This document shows positions 34,807 through 45,584 of a stretch of 51,974 bases of DNA, in pieces (within the stretch, counting starts at the first letter, position 1; each line of letters starts with the position of its first letter). The stretch covers positions 1 through 51,974 of the forward strand of contig JAJTGK010000001.1 of the NCBI GenBank assembly GCA_021297815.1. The letters are read 5' to 3'. A program made the position numbers and the translations under genes. Origin of the DNA: Planctomycetaceae bacterium. Its GTDB lineage: Bacteria; Planctomycetota; Phycisphaerae; Phycisphaerales; SM1A02. The notes beneath the pieces were generated by a model. It did no database searches and was not told the origin of the DNA. It saw only the letters and a program-made list of their open reading frames with translations.

Positions 34807-37800
34807 ATGTTCATCACGATGCGCTCCATTCTCCTCCTGATGCTCGCCGTTGCCGCGACGGCCCTCCGTGCGTCCGCCGCGACGGTCGATGTCTTCACCT
34901 ACAACGAGCAGTTCAGCCTGAACCAACCCGGCCAGCCCGTGGTGACCACCGTCACGATCTACGCGGGCGATTCGGTGCGCTGGGTCTGGCTGCAAGGCAA
35001 CCACCGCACGGTCGCCGCGGTCGGCAGCCCCGAACAGTGGAACGCGCCCGTTGACCAGAACTTCCCGACCTACACGCGGCAGTTCAACAACGCTGGCACA
35101 TTCTGGTACCGCTGCGACCCGCACGGCGTCGACAACGGCGACGGCACCACGGGCGGCATGCACGGCATCGTGCAGGTCCTTCCCTCGGGTTTCGGCGCGT
35201 GCTGCAAGCCCGATGGAAGCTGCGAGGTCCTCGAGGCCAACGCGTGCATCGCGGCAGGGGGCGTGTTCCAGGGGTCGGGCTCGAGTTGCGCGACGGCCGG
35301 CTGTACGGTCGAACCGATCGTCGTGACGCTTCAGGCTGCGGCCGACGCCATGCTGTTCGAGTCGCCCACGGGCACGATCGCGAACGGCGCAGGCATCCAC
35401 CACTACCTTGGCAACGCGAGCAACGGATCGAGACGCCGCTTCGCGATCCGTTTCGACTCCTCCGCGATTCCCTCGGGCTCGACCGTCGTCACCGCAGAAC
35501 TCGCCATCCGCTGCAACCAGACCAGCGGCTCGGCGACCAGCGTCGCGGCACACCGCGCGCTCGCCTCCTGGGCCGAAGGGCCAACGGACCCGAGCGGCAA
35601 CGAGTCGTCGGGCGCGACCGCGGTCGCGAGCGACCTGACATGGCTGCACCGCGTTTATCCGTCGGACTTTTGGGCCACCGCCGGCGGTGAGTTCACATCG
35701 TCCGCTAGCGCGACACGCTCGGTTTCCGCCGTCGGCGTCGCGACCTGGAGCGGAAGCGGGCTCGCCTCCGATGTCCAAGGGTGGGTCGATACGCCAGGCT
35801 CGAACTTCGGCTGGATCATGCGCGGCGACGAGGCGACGGGCGCCAACACCAAGCGCTTCGATTCCCGCAGCACGGGAACCATCGCCGACCGCCCGACACT
35901 CCGAATCACCTATCTGCCTCCGCAGCCGACCGGCGCCTGCTGCCTCTCGAACGGCTCCTGCCTCGAGGTCAGCGAACAAGCGTGCGTCGGTCTCGGCGGC
36001 TCCTACCGCGGTGACGGCACCTTGTGCGCCGACGCCTCATGCCCGATCTCGCTCGAGCCCTTCGTCGACCCGCTGCCGCTGCCCGCGGTCGCGCAGCCCG
36101 TCAGCGGCGAGCAGGGCGGCGCGGCGACCTACGAGATCGCGATGACGGAGGCCTTCCAGCAGCTGCACCGCGACCTTCCGCCGACGCGGGTGTGGACCTA
36201 CGGCGGCTCGTTCCCAGGCCCCACGATCGAGGCCCGCTCGGGCCTTCCCGTGCAAGTCGTCTGGAAGAACCAGCTGCGCGTCTTCGAGACGGGCGCACTG
36301 CGCACGGTCCACGCGCTGTCCGTCGACGACTGCCTGCACGGGCCCGACAAGACGGGCGATGTTCCCTACACCGTCGTGCACCTCCACGGCGCGAAGGTCG
36401 ACCAACTGAGCGACGGCTACCCCGACTTCGCGTTCCCGCCCGGCGAGCAGTCGCTGCCGTACCTCTACCCGAACGACCAGCCCGCGGCGACGATCTGGTA
36501 CCACGATCACGGCCTCGGCCTGACTCGGCTCAATGTGCTCATGGGCCTCGCGGGCTTCTATCTGATCCGCGACGACGCCGAAGACGCGCTCGCGCTGCCT
36601 TCGGGGCCGTACGAACTTCCGCTCGCGATCCAGGACCGCACCTTCGAGGTCGACGGCTCCTTCCGCTCGTGGCCCGAGTGGACCGACCACTACTTCGGCG
36701 ACAAGATCCTCGTCAATGGCAAGGTCTGGCCGTACCACGAGGTGGCGCGGGGCAAGTACCGCCTTCGCCTGCTGAACGGCAGCAACTCGCGCGTCTACAC
36801 GCTCGCGCTGTCGGACGGCGCGACCTTCTGGCAGATCGCGACCGACCAGGGGCTTGTCGGTTCGCCGCGCCCGCTCACCGCCATCACGCTGCTTCCGGGC
36901 GAGCGCTCGGACATCGTGGTCGATTTCGCGGGCTATGCGCCTGGCACGCGCGTCGAGCTGCGCAACAGCGCGCCCGCGCCGTACCCGGGCTTCGGGTCCG
37001 TGGGCGTCGTCCCTGAAGTCATGGAGTTCCGCGTCGGTTCCGCGACGGGACATGTCGCGCCGCTTCCGACCGTGCTCGTTCCGTACGAGCCGATCGACCC
37101 CGCCGAGGCGGTGGTCGAGCGCGTGCTCGAGCTCATGATCGCGCCGAACCTCGACTGCCCGTCGAACCGCAACGGCATGTGGATGATCGACGGCCTCGGC
37201 TGGGACACGGTCACCGAGCGGCCGATCCAAGGCACGACCGAGCTGTGGACATGGAAGAACGAATCGGGCGTGAGCCACCCGATGCACATGCACCTCGTCG
37301 CACTGCAGCTCGTGGGCCGACAGCTCATCGACACCACGACGGGCCTGCCGACGGGCCCTGTGATTCCTCCCGACGGCTACGAGGTCGGCTGGAAGGACAC
37401 GGTCGACGCGCGGCCTGGCTACTTCACGACGGTGATCGCACGCTTCGACGGACCTGCAGGCAGGTTCCCGTACCACTGCCACATCCTCGAGCACGAGGAT
37501 CACGAGATGATGCGCCAGTTCGAGCTGCTCGCCGACTGCGATGGAAACGGCATCGCCGACATCGAGGAGCTGGCCAAGCCCGGCGCCGACTGCAACGCGA
37601 ACGGCGCGCTCGATGCCTGCGAGATCGCGGACGGCGCGGCCGATTGCAACGGAAACGGCGTGCTGGACTCGTGCGAGCTCGCCTCGGGCGGGGCGGACTG
37701 CAACTCCAACGGCCTGCTCGACCAGTGCGATCTTGCGTCGGGATCGAGTTCGGATCTCGATGGAAACGGCGTCCCCGACGAATGCCAGACCGACTGCAAC

Positions 37801-38496
37801 GCCAACGGCCTGCCCGATTCCTACGAGATCGCACAGGGGCTTGCAAGCGACTGCAACCTGAACGGCCAGCTCGACTCGTGCGAGATCGCGGGCGGCGGCG
37901 CGCTCGACTGCAACGCGAATGGCGTGCTCGACTCCTGCGAGATCGCAGGCGGCGCAGCCGATTGCAACGCGAATGGCGTGCTCGATTCCTGCGAGATCGC
38001 GGGCGGCGCGTCCGACTGCGACGCGGACGGCGTGCCCGACTCGTGCGAGATCGCGGGCGGCGCGTCCGACTGCGACGCGGACGGCGTGCCTGACTCTTGC
38101 GAGATCGCGGGCGGAGCGGTCGACTGCAACACGAACGGCGTACTCGACTCCTGCGAGATCGCGAGCGGAGCGTCCGACTGCGACGCAGACGGCGTGCTCG
38201 ACTCCTGCGAAATCGCGCAAGGCACGGCGCGCGACTGCAACGGCAACGGCGTGCCCGACTCGTGCGACATCGCCGCCGGTGCCGCCGACATCGATGCCGA
38301 CGGGAAGATCGACGCCTGCGAGCGCGCGTACGGGGACTTCGACCTCGATGGCGTCGTCGGCGGTGCCGACCTCGCCACGCTGCTTGGAGTCTGGGCGCAG
38401 CCCAATCCGCAGGTCGGCGATCTCAACGCCGATGGCACCGTGAGCGCCGCGGACCTTGCCATCCTGCTTGGCCGCTGGGGACCTGTGCCCCAGTGA
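34807..38496 (+). CDS. Giant secreted multicopper oxidase with Cys modules, Asp/Asn-rich repeats and dockerin-like tail
   Basis: 1229 residues, domains in order: signal peptide (MFITMRSILLLMLAVAATALRASA); plastocyanin-like cupredoxin (about 25-125, with NHRTVAAVG and WYRCDPHG); GACC cysteine module (about 129-165); a beta-sandwich of DNRLRE type (about 175-372); second GACC module (about 375-412); multicopper oxidase of CotA/bilirubin-oxidase type (about 415-905) with all copper motifs: HLHG (524), WYHDHG (563), HPMHMH (824) and HCHILEHEDHEM (888, with T1 axial Met); about 15 repeats of DCNANGVLDSCEIAGGAA type (about 910-1170); dockerin-like Ca pair ending in DLAILLGRWG. It likely oxidises phenolics, metals or bilirubin-like compounds using O2 outside the cell; the substrate is unknown. 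Confidence 0.92.
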   Translation: MFITMRSILLLMLAVAATALRASAATVDVFTYNEQFSLNQPGQPVVTTVTIYAGDSVRWVWLQGNHRTVAAVGSPEQWNAPVDQNFPTYTRQFNNAGTFWYRCDPHGVDNGDGTTGGMHGIVQVLPSGFGACCKPDGSCEVLEANACIAAGGVFQGSGSSCATAGCTVEPIVVTLQAAADAMLFESPTGTIANGAGIHHYLGNASNGSRRRFAIRFDSSAIPSGSTVVTAELAIRCNQTSGSATSVAAHRALASWAEGPTDPSGNESSGATAVASDLTWLHRVYPSDFWATAGGEFTSSASATRSVSAVGVATWSGSGLASDVQGWVDTPGSNFGWIMRGDEATGANTKRFDSRSTGTIADRPTLRITYLPPQPTGACCLSNGSCLEVSEQACVGLGGSYRGDGTLCADASCPISLEPFVDPLPLPAVAQPVSGEQGGAATYEIAMTEAFQQLHRDLPPTRVWTYGGSFPGPTIEARSGLPVQVVWKNQLRVFETGALRTVHALSVDDCLHGPDKTGDVPYTVVHLHGAKVDQLSDGYPDFAFPPGEQSLPYLYPNDQPAATIWYHDHGLGLTRLNVLMGLAGFYLIRDDAEDALALPSGPYELPLAIQDRTFEVDGSFRSWPEWTDHYFGDKILVNGKVWPYHEVARGKYRLRLLNGSNSRVYTLALSDGATFWQIATDQGLVGSPRPLTAITLLPGERSDIVVDFAGYAPGTRVELRNSAPAPYPGFGSVGVVPEVMEFRVGSATGHVAPLPTVLVPYEPIDPAEAVVERVLELMIAPNLDCPSNRNGMWMIDGLGWDTVTERPIQGTTELWTWKNESGVSHPMHMHLVALQLVGRQLIDTTTGLPTGPVIPPDGYEVGWKDTVDARPGYFTTVIARFDGPAGRFPYHCHILEHEDHEMMRQFELLADCDGNGIADIEELAKPGADCNANGALDACEIADGAADCNGNGVLDSCELASGGADCNSNGLLDQCDLASGSSSDLDGNGVPDECQTDCNANGLPDSYEIAQGLASDCNLNGQLDSCEIAGGGALDCNANGVLDSCEIAGGAADCNANGVLDSCEIAGGASDCDADGVPDSCEIAGGASDCDADGVPDSCEIAGGAVDCNTNGVLDSCEIASGASDCDADGVLDSCEIAQGTARDCNGNGVPDSCDIAAGAADIDADGKIDACERAYGDFDLDGVVGGADLATLLGVWAQPNPQVGDLNADGTVSAADLAILLGRWGPVPQ
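37538..38325 (+). repeat. Tandem 54-bp repeats in the oxidase gene
   Basis: About 15 units of roughly 54 bp encoding 18-residue D-C-x-x-x-G-x-x-D-x-C-E-I repeats. Neighbouring units 37990-38043 and 38044-38097 differ at only two bases, which suggests recent duplication or gene conversion. The Asp/Asn spacing (DxNxNG) looks like thrombospondin-3-type Ca-binding loops. Confidence 0.9.
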
Positions 38497-38529
38497 GAGG
38501 CGTGGTGCGCGTCGGATGCGCCGCGTGCG

Positions 38530-39300
38530 CTACCGGCTGGCAGTGGCGGCCACGATCGCCTCCGCCCACATCTCGTAGGCCTTCGGCGTGAGATGCAGGA
38601 AATCGGGCATGAGCTCCTTCGAGATCGTGCCGTCGTCGCTCATGAAGGCGTCGCCGATCGCGTGGATGGCAAGCGGGCGCGTACCCGCGCCTGCCTTCGC
38701 CTGACGCGCGTTCTCGCCCGCGACCCATGCGCGCAGCGCCTGGTTGATCTGGCAGATGTCGCCGCGCATCGCGTTGAAGCGCTCGCCGCGCGGGAAGGTC
38801 TCGACGATGTGGACCGTCGCCTTCGGGCACTGGGCCACCAGCAGCTGCGCGACGGCCTTGATGCCTGCGAGCGTCTCCTCGGCGTTGCTCGTGCCGTGGC
38901 CGAGGTTGTTCGTGCCGATGAGCAGCACGACATGCTTCGGCTCGAGGCGGGTGAGCGGCGCCTGAGAAAGCCGCCAGAGCACATTCTCGGTGCGGTCGCC
39001 CGAGTTGCCGAGATTCAACGCACCAAGCGGCGCGATGTGGGCGTTCCATGCGTCCTTGCCCGGGCCCTCCCATGACTGCGTGATCGAGTCGCCGACGAAC
39101 ACGATGTTTGCGGGCGCCGCCTCGCGCGCGCGGCGCAGCAGCTCGGCCTCGCGCTCGATCGCCCACTGGTCGCTGCGCGGCGCAGGAACGAGCGACGACG
39201 GCGGAGCAGGGCGCGCGTCGGCGTCCTGGGAGAAGGCTTGTCCCGAGAAGAGAAGGGCGATCGAGGAGAGGACAAGGACGGCGAGTGGAGCGTTCGACAT
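38530..39300 (-). CDS. Secreted SGNH/GDSL-family hydrolase
   Basis: 256 residues with a signal peptide (MSNAPLAVLVLSSIALLFSGQAFSQ). SGNH blocks: GDSIT with the catalytic Ser (block I), LGNSGDRT with Gly (II), LLIGTNN with Asn (III) and DFLHLTPKAYEMW with Asp and His (V). Similar to esterases that act on acetylated or acylated sugars or platelet-activating-factor acetylhydrolase-like enzymes; substrate unknown. The start is put at the signal peptide; the frame is open 36 codons further. It is convergent with the oxidase (33 bp) and on the same strand as the protease upstream. Confidence 0.88.
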   Translation of the reverse strand: MSNAPLAVLVLSSIALLFSGQAFSQDADARPAPPSSLVPAPRSDQWAIEREAELLRRAREAAPANIVFVGDSITQSWEGPGKDAWNAHIAPLGALNLGNSGDRTENVLWRLSQAPLTRLEPKHVVLLIGTNNLGHGTSNAEETLAGIKAVAQLLVAQCPKATVHIVETFPRGERFNAMRGDICQINQALRAWVAGENARQAKAGAGTRPLAIHAIGDAFMSDDGTISKELMPDFLHLTPKAYEMWAEAIVAATASR

Positions 39301-39369
39301 GCGGGCACGGTCGCGGGTCACGGCGGGCGCGTCAAGCCCGCCGCGGGGAAGCGCGTGCGACGCCGTGAA

Positions 39370-39399
39370 TGAAAACGGCCCGCGCCGAAGCGCGGGCCG
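39370..39399 (-). terminator. Terminator after the dockerin-tailed protease
   Basis: 10-bp perfect stem cggcccgcgc/gcgcgggccg (39376-39385/39390-39399) with a 4-nt loop. On the minus strand it is followed by ttttc, 30 bp after the protease stop. Confidence 0.75.
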
Positions 39400-39429
39400 G
39401 ATGATCATGGTTTCAGCCAGCGGCAGCGG

Positions 39430-41703
39430 TCAGGGGCACGCGCCCCACGCGCCGAGCAGCGAGGCGAGGTCCGCGCCGTCGACGATGCCGTCGTCGGTGA
39501 TGTCGGCCGTCGGGTTCGAGCTGCCCCACGCGCCGAGCACCGACGCGAGGTCGGAGCCGTCGATCACGCTGTCGCCGTTCTGATCGGCCGGGCAGACCAC
39601 TGCGCATGCGAGCACGAGCGTGCCCGCGCCGCCAGCGGCCGTCGGGCTACCCACGCGCACGAAGTACGAGCTGCCGAGCGTCACGGGCCAAGTCACGGTG
39701 CTGGCGGTGCCGCAGCCTGCGCCGTCGTTGTTGCACGCCACGATCGCCGTCGAGGCCGTCGGGCAACCGCCCGCCGTCGAGTACACCACGATCGCCGAGT
39801 CGAACGCGGCGCCGCATGTGGTCGCGGTGGCCTGACCGTTGCAGGTCGCGGTGAAGTTCCACCAAAGGTCGCGCGTGACCGACGACAGCGCCTGGCCGTT
39901 GCACGAGGTCGAGACGGCGGGGGTGCTGTTCGTCGCACTCGTGGTGTCGAACGCGTACGAGCCGCTCACCACCGTAGGCGCCGTGATGCAGTCGTCGTTC
40001 GAGGGAGCGGGATTCGTGAGCCCGATCGTCATCGAGTAGTTGTTGCGCGTATCCGTCGCGAGGTAGACCCTCATGAGGATCGTCGAGCCAGCCGTCGTGT
40101 TGGTGTAGTTGAACACCTCGTTGTTCGTGTTCGCGTTGCGGTCGACGAGCACCGCGCCTCCGCAGGCGTCGAAGAGCTGCACATCGACATCGCCGTTCGC
40201 GTGCGTGAAGGTCATGTTGACCGAGAGCTGGCCGCCCGGAACGACATTGAACGCGTACCAGTCCTCGTCGAGGCGCTTGACCACGAGGTTCGAATAGGTT
40301 CCAGCGATCGTCGGGCGCGCGGTGGCGCACGAGTCGTTCGCCTCGAGCGTGTCGTCGCTTCCTGCAGCAAGCAGGGTCGAGTAGCCGCCCGAGCTGATCG
40401 CGATATCGAGGCGGCCGTAGCCGTCGTCGAGCGTCGGCTGGGCGCAGGCGGACGCGCCGCAGGTGAGCACGCCGTACATCTTGCGGTCGCTGTCGCGGTA
40501 GATCGCACTGCCCGACGAGCCACCCTCGGTCACGGCGCTGTTCCATGACAGCGAGTGCCAGTTGGTCGTGGGCGAGCCGCAGTTGAAGCTGTTTGCGTTC
40601 TTCACGCCGAACGAAATGGCCTGGCGATCGCCGCCCGGGTGGTGAAGACCCGTGGAGGGTGTGTTCGTCGTCGGGTTGATGTTCGTCCAACCGACCCAGC
40701 CGATGCCCGTCGGGAGCGTCGGGCGGATCATGAGCATCGTGTTGTCGCTCGCGAACTGCGTCGCGCTGAGGTCGGCGCCCGTGATGTTGACGCCCGCCGA
40801 GATCGTGCCGCCGCAGGTGTTGCGGCGGTAGAAGAAGTTGAACTGGCAGCCGTTGGCCACCGTCGAGGTGGAGATGCAGTGGTTCGCCGTCGTGACATAC
40901 GGCGTCTCGTCGGCGGCGGTGGTCGCCGTGAGCTGGCCCGAGCACAGCGATCCGCTGAAGATCAGGCGCACGGTGCCGTTCGACTCGTTCGCCCAGGTCG
41001 CGTAGCACGCAGGATCATTGTGGCAGTTGCCCGCCACGCCACCCTCGCCTTCGCTCGACGCCATGACGCCGCGCCAGATGTCGCGGTAGCCGTGCCAGTA
41101 GTCGACGGCCTCGAACGGCAGCGCCTTCACGCGCACGCCCGCGGGCACGAACCAGTCGATGCGGGTCACCGCGTCGGGCATGCAGAGGCCCCACGCCGTG
41201 CCGTTGCCGAACTCGCCGACGCCCTCGATCGGGCCGACCGTCGAACCTTCCATGTTCGGAACCGACACGGTGAGCTGCTCGCCCGCGCCAAGGTTCACGC
41301 CGCGGAACTCGAGGCGGCCGCTCAGCGCGCCATCGCCTGCGATCTCGACGCGCCAGACCGACCCGCCCTCGACCTCGATCCACTCGCCCCATTCGAGCGA
41401 GAGGTCTACGGCACGCGAGACTGCGAATCGCAGCGCCTTGTTGGCGCCCCGCACCTCGTCCTCGGCGAGCAGGAACTCATGGTCGATCGGGTCGAGCGTC
41501 ACGCGCGGCGCGGGAATGGCGTCAATCCCGAAGTGCGACGAGATCGACTCGGGCGCTTCGTAGAGCCAAGGAAGTCCGCGCACGCCGTGGCCATCGGCCT
41601 CGAGCACGGACTGCAGGGTGTTGTTCTTACCCTTGCCGCCGTCGGCGAGAGCCGTCGGGGCGACGAGGAGGAGCGACGCGGCGAGAAGCGTTCGGATCAT
41701 CAT
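39430..41703 (-). CDS. Secreted trypsin-like (lysyl-endopeptidase-type) protease with PPC domain and dockerin-like tail
   Basis: 757 residues. Signal peptide MMIRTLLAASLLLVAPTALA, with GGAG about 9 nt upstream of the tandem ATGs. An N-terminal beta-rich prodomain (about 40-200) is followed by the S1-family catalytic region: His in TTANHCIST (about 274), Asp in ASDNTMLMI (about 319) and Ser in EGGSSGSAIY (about 396), with a disulfide-rich NCHNDPACYATWAN start typical of lysyl endopeptidases. A pre-peptidase C-terminal (PPC) domain follows (DEDWYAFNVVPGG), then a second Cys-containing beta domain (RDLWWNFTATCNGQ), and a dockerin-like end (DQNGDSVIDGSDLASVLGAWG). Extracellular protein digestion is likely. 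Confidence 0.9.
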   Translation of the reverse strand: MMIRTLLAASLLLVAPTALADGGKGKNNTLQSVLEADGHGVRGLPWLYEAPESISSHFGIDAIPAPRVTLDPIDHEFLLAEDEVRGANKALRFAVSRAVDLSLEWGEWIEVEGGSVWRVEIAGDGALSGRLEFRGVNLGAGEQLTVSVPNMEGSTVGPIEGVGEFGNGTAWGLCMPDAVTRIDWFVPAGVRVKALPFEAVDYWHGYRDIWRGVMASSEGEGGVAGNCHNDPACYATWANESNGTVRLIFSGSLCSGQLTATTAADETPYVTTANHCISTSTVANGCQFNFFYRRNTCGGTISAGVNITGADLSATQFASDNTMLMIRPTLPTGIGWVGWTNINPTTNTPSTGLHHPGGDRQAISFGVKNANSFNCGSPTTNWHSLSWNSAVTEGGSSGSAIYRDSDRKMYGVLTCGASACAQPTLDDGYGRLDIAISSGGYSTLLAAGSDDTLEANDSCATARPTIAGTYSNLVVKRLDEDWYAFNVVPGGQLSVNMTFTHANGDVDVQLFDACGGAVLVDRNANTNNEVFNYTNTTAGSTILMRVYLATDTRNNYSMTIGLTNPAPSNDDCITAPTVVSGSYAFDTTSATNSTPAVSTSCNGQALSSVTRDLWWNFTATCNGQATATTCGAAFDSAIVVYSTAGGCPTASTAIVACNNDGAGCGTASTVTWPVTLGSSYFVRVGSPTAAGGAGTLVLACAVVCPADQNGDSVIDGSDLASVLGAWGSSNPTADITDDGIVDGADLASLLGAWGACP

Positions 41704-41831
41704 GCGGATCTCCAGAAATTGACCAAGCCGTCGGCCGTGGGGCCGGCGGCGGGGACATTCGCAGGCCGGCGGGCCTGTGATTCCGAAAACTAGCGTTGGC
41801 ATGCGCCACCGCAAGCAATAAGTCGGAAAGT

Positions 41832-41864
41832 ACAGCGACCTCGGCGGGTGGCCGAGGTCGCTGT
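41832..41864 (-). terminator. Terminator after atpD
   Basis: 13-bp perfect stem (41832-41844 with 41852-41864) and a 7-nt loop, 48 bp after the atpD stop. On the minus strand the following tactttcc is only a weak U tract. It shows that no downstream gene is likely in the same transcript. Confidence 0.7.
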
Positions 41865-41911
41865 GGGGGGGCACGGTCGGTAACGGCGGCACTCCGCCGC
41901 TTGGAGGCCGC

Positions 41912-43462
<1,551 letters not shown>

Positions 43463-43572
43463 TCACAGGAGGGGAGAAGATAGCGGCGATGGCGATGGCG
43501 TGCAAAGCCATCGGGGAGGCCGAAACCGCTGTTTTGCGGCCCGCTGTTTTGAGGTTTCGAGACGGGAATCCG

Positions 43573-43971
43573 TCAGCCGCGCACATCGAGCGAGCGGCCC
43601 GTCGCCACGGAGGTCGCGACCTCGACGCGGTCGGCGGAGCGGGTGTACATCTGCATTGGGGCGCCCGCAGGAACGGCGTTCCGCGCCGCGGGCTGGTCGA
43701 AGCCCTCGCCGCGGCCGACGGGAGACTCGACGCGCCCTGACACGAGCTGCTGGACGGGCGATGAGCCGCGGGGCGCGGCGGCAGGACCTACCGAGCCAAG
43801 GGTCACGCGCTCCGCAACGCGCTCGGCGCGTGCGCTTGTGTTGGCGAGGTTCGGGGGAACCACGAACCCGTTCTCGACTCGACCACTCGCTGCAGCGGCG
43901 CGCGCGCTCTGCGAAGGACGCACGCCATATGCCTGCGCGGCGTTGAACGGGATTGGTCCACGAGCATCCAT
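43573..43971 (-). CDS. Small hypothetical protein with a conserved-looking C-terminal motif
   Basis: Not assigned to a family. 132 residues, soluble, low-complexity Ala/Arg/Ser/Val-rich, without signal peptide or cysteine. Phrases such as QLVSGRVESPV and MYTRSADRVEVATSVATGRSLDV resemble small unnamed proteins I associate with this bacterial group, but I cannot verify that. ATG at 43971 is chosen; a TTG four codons earlier is also possible. It is 218 bp upstream of atpD on the same strand. Confidence 0.55.
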   Translation of the reverse strand: MDARGPIPFNAAQAYGVRPSQSARAAAASGRVENGFVVPPNLANTSARAERVAERVTLGSVGPAAAPRGSSPVQQLVSGRVESPVGRGEGFDQPAARNAVPAGAPMQMYTRSADRVEVATSVATGRSLDVRG

Positions 43972-44094
43972 GCCGCGAGGCAAGATACAGGAGCGGCGCC
44001 GGCTTTTCGACCGTTGGGCGAAAACCGACAGGGCGCCGCGCAGGAGTTGCGCGACGCCCGGTTGAATGCGGTGGTTCGACGGACTGCGGAAGCG

Positions 44095-44883
44095 CTATCG
44101 GTCGCTCAGTTCGTCGACTTCTCGGTCGAGGTCCTGGACCTCGACATCCTCGCGCAGGCGCTCCCAGCCTTCGGGGTCTTCGGCGCCTTCGAGGATACGG
44201 ACGGTCGCGTCGCGCGCGAGCGCGACGGTGGCTCGGTCTTCGGGCGGCAGCTTGGGAAGAACCTCGCCGAGTCGATCGACGAGTTCGTCGTAGCGCGCGG
44301 TCTGCACCAGTTCCTTGCGGCGGCCGCGGTCTTCGAACGCAGTGCGTCGCGCGGTATCGAGCAGGACGCTCGTCGCGTAGAGCGCCTGCCGGTCATCGGC
44401 ATCGAGCGACGCAAGGCGCATCATGGCCTCGCGTGGGGGGGCGACGGGCGGAAGCTCGCGGCTGCCGCCCGCACTGGCGAACTCGCCGATGCGCGCGGGT
44501 GCCAGGCTGCCCTCATGTCCGCGCGAGGAGAAGAAGATCGCCGCGCCTGCGATGGCCGCGACCGCGGCGGCGGCCGCGGCGAATCGCGGCAGCCAGAGCG
44601 TGCGGCGTTCGCGACCGATCGTGCCGAGGACGCGCGCCTCCATGGCGGCTGCATCGATGAGGCCGAGGTCGCCGTCGCTCTCGCGGCGCGCGAACTCCTG
44701 GCGCAGTTCCTCGTCCATCTGCTCGGCGCGCTCGACGAGATCGCGGCAGCCGCCGCACGCGACGAGATGCGCGTCGGCGCCGATGCGCTCGACGCGGGTC
44801 AACTCGTCGTCGACATAGGCGGAAAGCACGGCCTTGAAGGCGGCGCAGTCGGGCGTGGTGGTGTCGTGCATGCTTCGTTCCAT
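44095..44883 (-). CDS. Zinc-binding anti-sigma factor (membrane)
   Basis: 262 residues. The N-terminal zinc-binding anti-sigma (ZAS) domain shows HLVACGGC (H-x3-C-x2-C, about residues 38-45). A transmembrane segment (about 95-117, Ala-rich and ending AIFFSSR) is followed by a C-terminal domain rich in Glu/Asp/Arg helices. The ATG at 44883 has GGGGAG 7 nt upstream. It starts 16 bp after the ECF sigma stop, the usual sigma/anti-sigma pair. It should hold the sigma at the membrane until a signal releases it. Confidence 0.85.
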   Translation of the reverse strand: MERSMHDTTTPDCAAFKAVLSAYVDDELTRVERIGADAHLVACGGCRDLVERAEQMDEELRQEFARRESDGDLGLIDAAAMEARVLGTIGRERRTLWLPRFAAAAAAVAAIAGAAIFFSSRGHEGSLAPARIGEFASAGGSRELPPVAPPREAMMRLASLDADDRQALYATSVLLDTARRTAFEDRGRRKELVQTARYDELVDRLGEVLPKLPPEDRATVALARDATVRILEGAEDPEGWERLREDVEVQDLDREVDELSDR

Positions 44884-44899
44884 GATCGTCTCCCCTCGG

Positions 44900-45502
44900 T
44901 CAGCGCGTTCCGTCGCGGAACCTGCGGATGTCGAACTCGCTCGGGCGTTCCGTGCCCTCGGCGGCGTCGCCAAGTTCTCCGAGCAGCGCGAGGCGCGCGC
45001 GGTTGAGGCGGCTCATCACGGTGCCGATGGGCACGCCGAGATGGTTGGCGATGGCCTCGTAGGAAAGCCCTTCGTTGACGCGCAGCATGATCATCGCGCG
45101 CTTGTCCTCGTCGAGACGGTCGAGCGCGGCGACGATGCGGTCCATGTCCTCGGCGCGCTCCTGACGCGCGCCCGGTCGCTCGGCGCGCACATCGTGCGCG
45201 GTGCCCGACTCGTCGATCAGCGTCCAGACGCGTTTCTTGCGGCGGATCGCGCTGATCGACATGTTCGTCACCGTGGCGCGCATCCAGCTTGCGATCGCAA
45301 TCTCGCCCGCGTCGGGCGGCTTGCGCCACAGCTTGACGAACGCCTCCTGCACGATCTCCTCGGCACGGTGCCTGTCATGGCAGATGCCGAAGGAAAGGCG
45401 CACCAGGCCAGGCGTGAGCCGCTCGATCCAGGTGCGCAGCACGCGCTCGGTGATCACCGGCGAGGGCTTGGCGCGATCGGGGCTCGGAAGTTCGGCGGAC
45501 AT
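44900..45502 (-). CDS. ECF-family RNA polymerase sigma factor
   Basis: 200 residues with region 2 (HDRHRAEEIVQEAFVKLWRKP) and region 4 helix-turn-helix (LSYEAIANHLGVPIGTVMSRLNRAR). AGGAG lies 8 nt before the ATG; a longer frame upstream has no sigma similarity. Co-transcribed with the anti-sigma gene. Targets are unknown; the beta-helix gene lies 82 bp upstream on the same strand. Confidence 0.93.
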   Translation of the reverse strand: MSAELPSPDRAKPSPVITERVLRTWIERLTPGLVRLSFGICHDRHRAEEIVQEAFVKLWRKPPDAGEIAIASWMRATVTNMSISAIRRKKRVWTLIDESGTAHDVRAERPGARQERAEDMDRIVAALDRLDEDKRAMIMLRVNEGLSYEAIANHLGVPIGTVMSRLNRARLALLGELGDAAEGTERPSEFDIRRFRDGTR

Positions 45503-45584
45503 TTCGTCGGCTCCTGCCCGTGCATGTTCGCGCGGGCGGCCGAGGGACGCTCGGCCCGCGTCGGGCATTCCGACCCGTGATTGC

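Noticed and set aside
18129-41703. Reading the dockerin tails as a cellulosome
   Set aside because: No cohesin, scaffoldin or cellulase is present; the tails are common in planctomycete secreted proteins.
45531-45560. GC-rich hairpin between the beta-helix and sigma genes as a terminator
   Set aside because: The stem is imperfect and has no U tract, so I did not list it as a separate feature.
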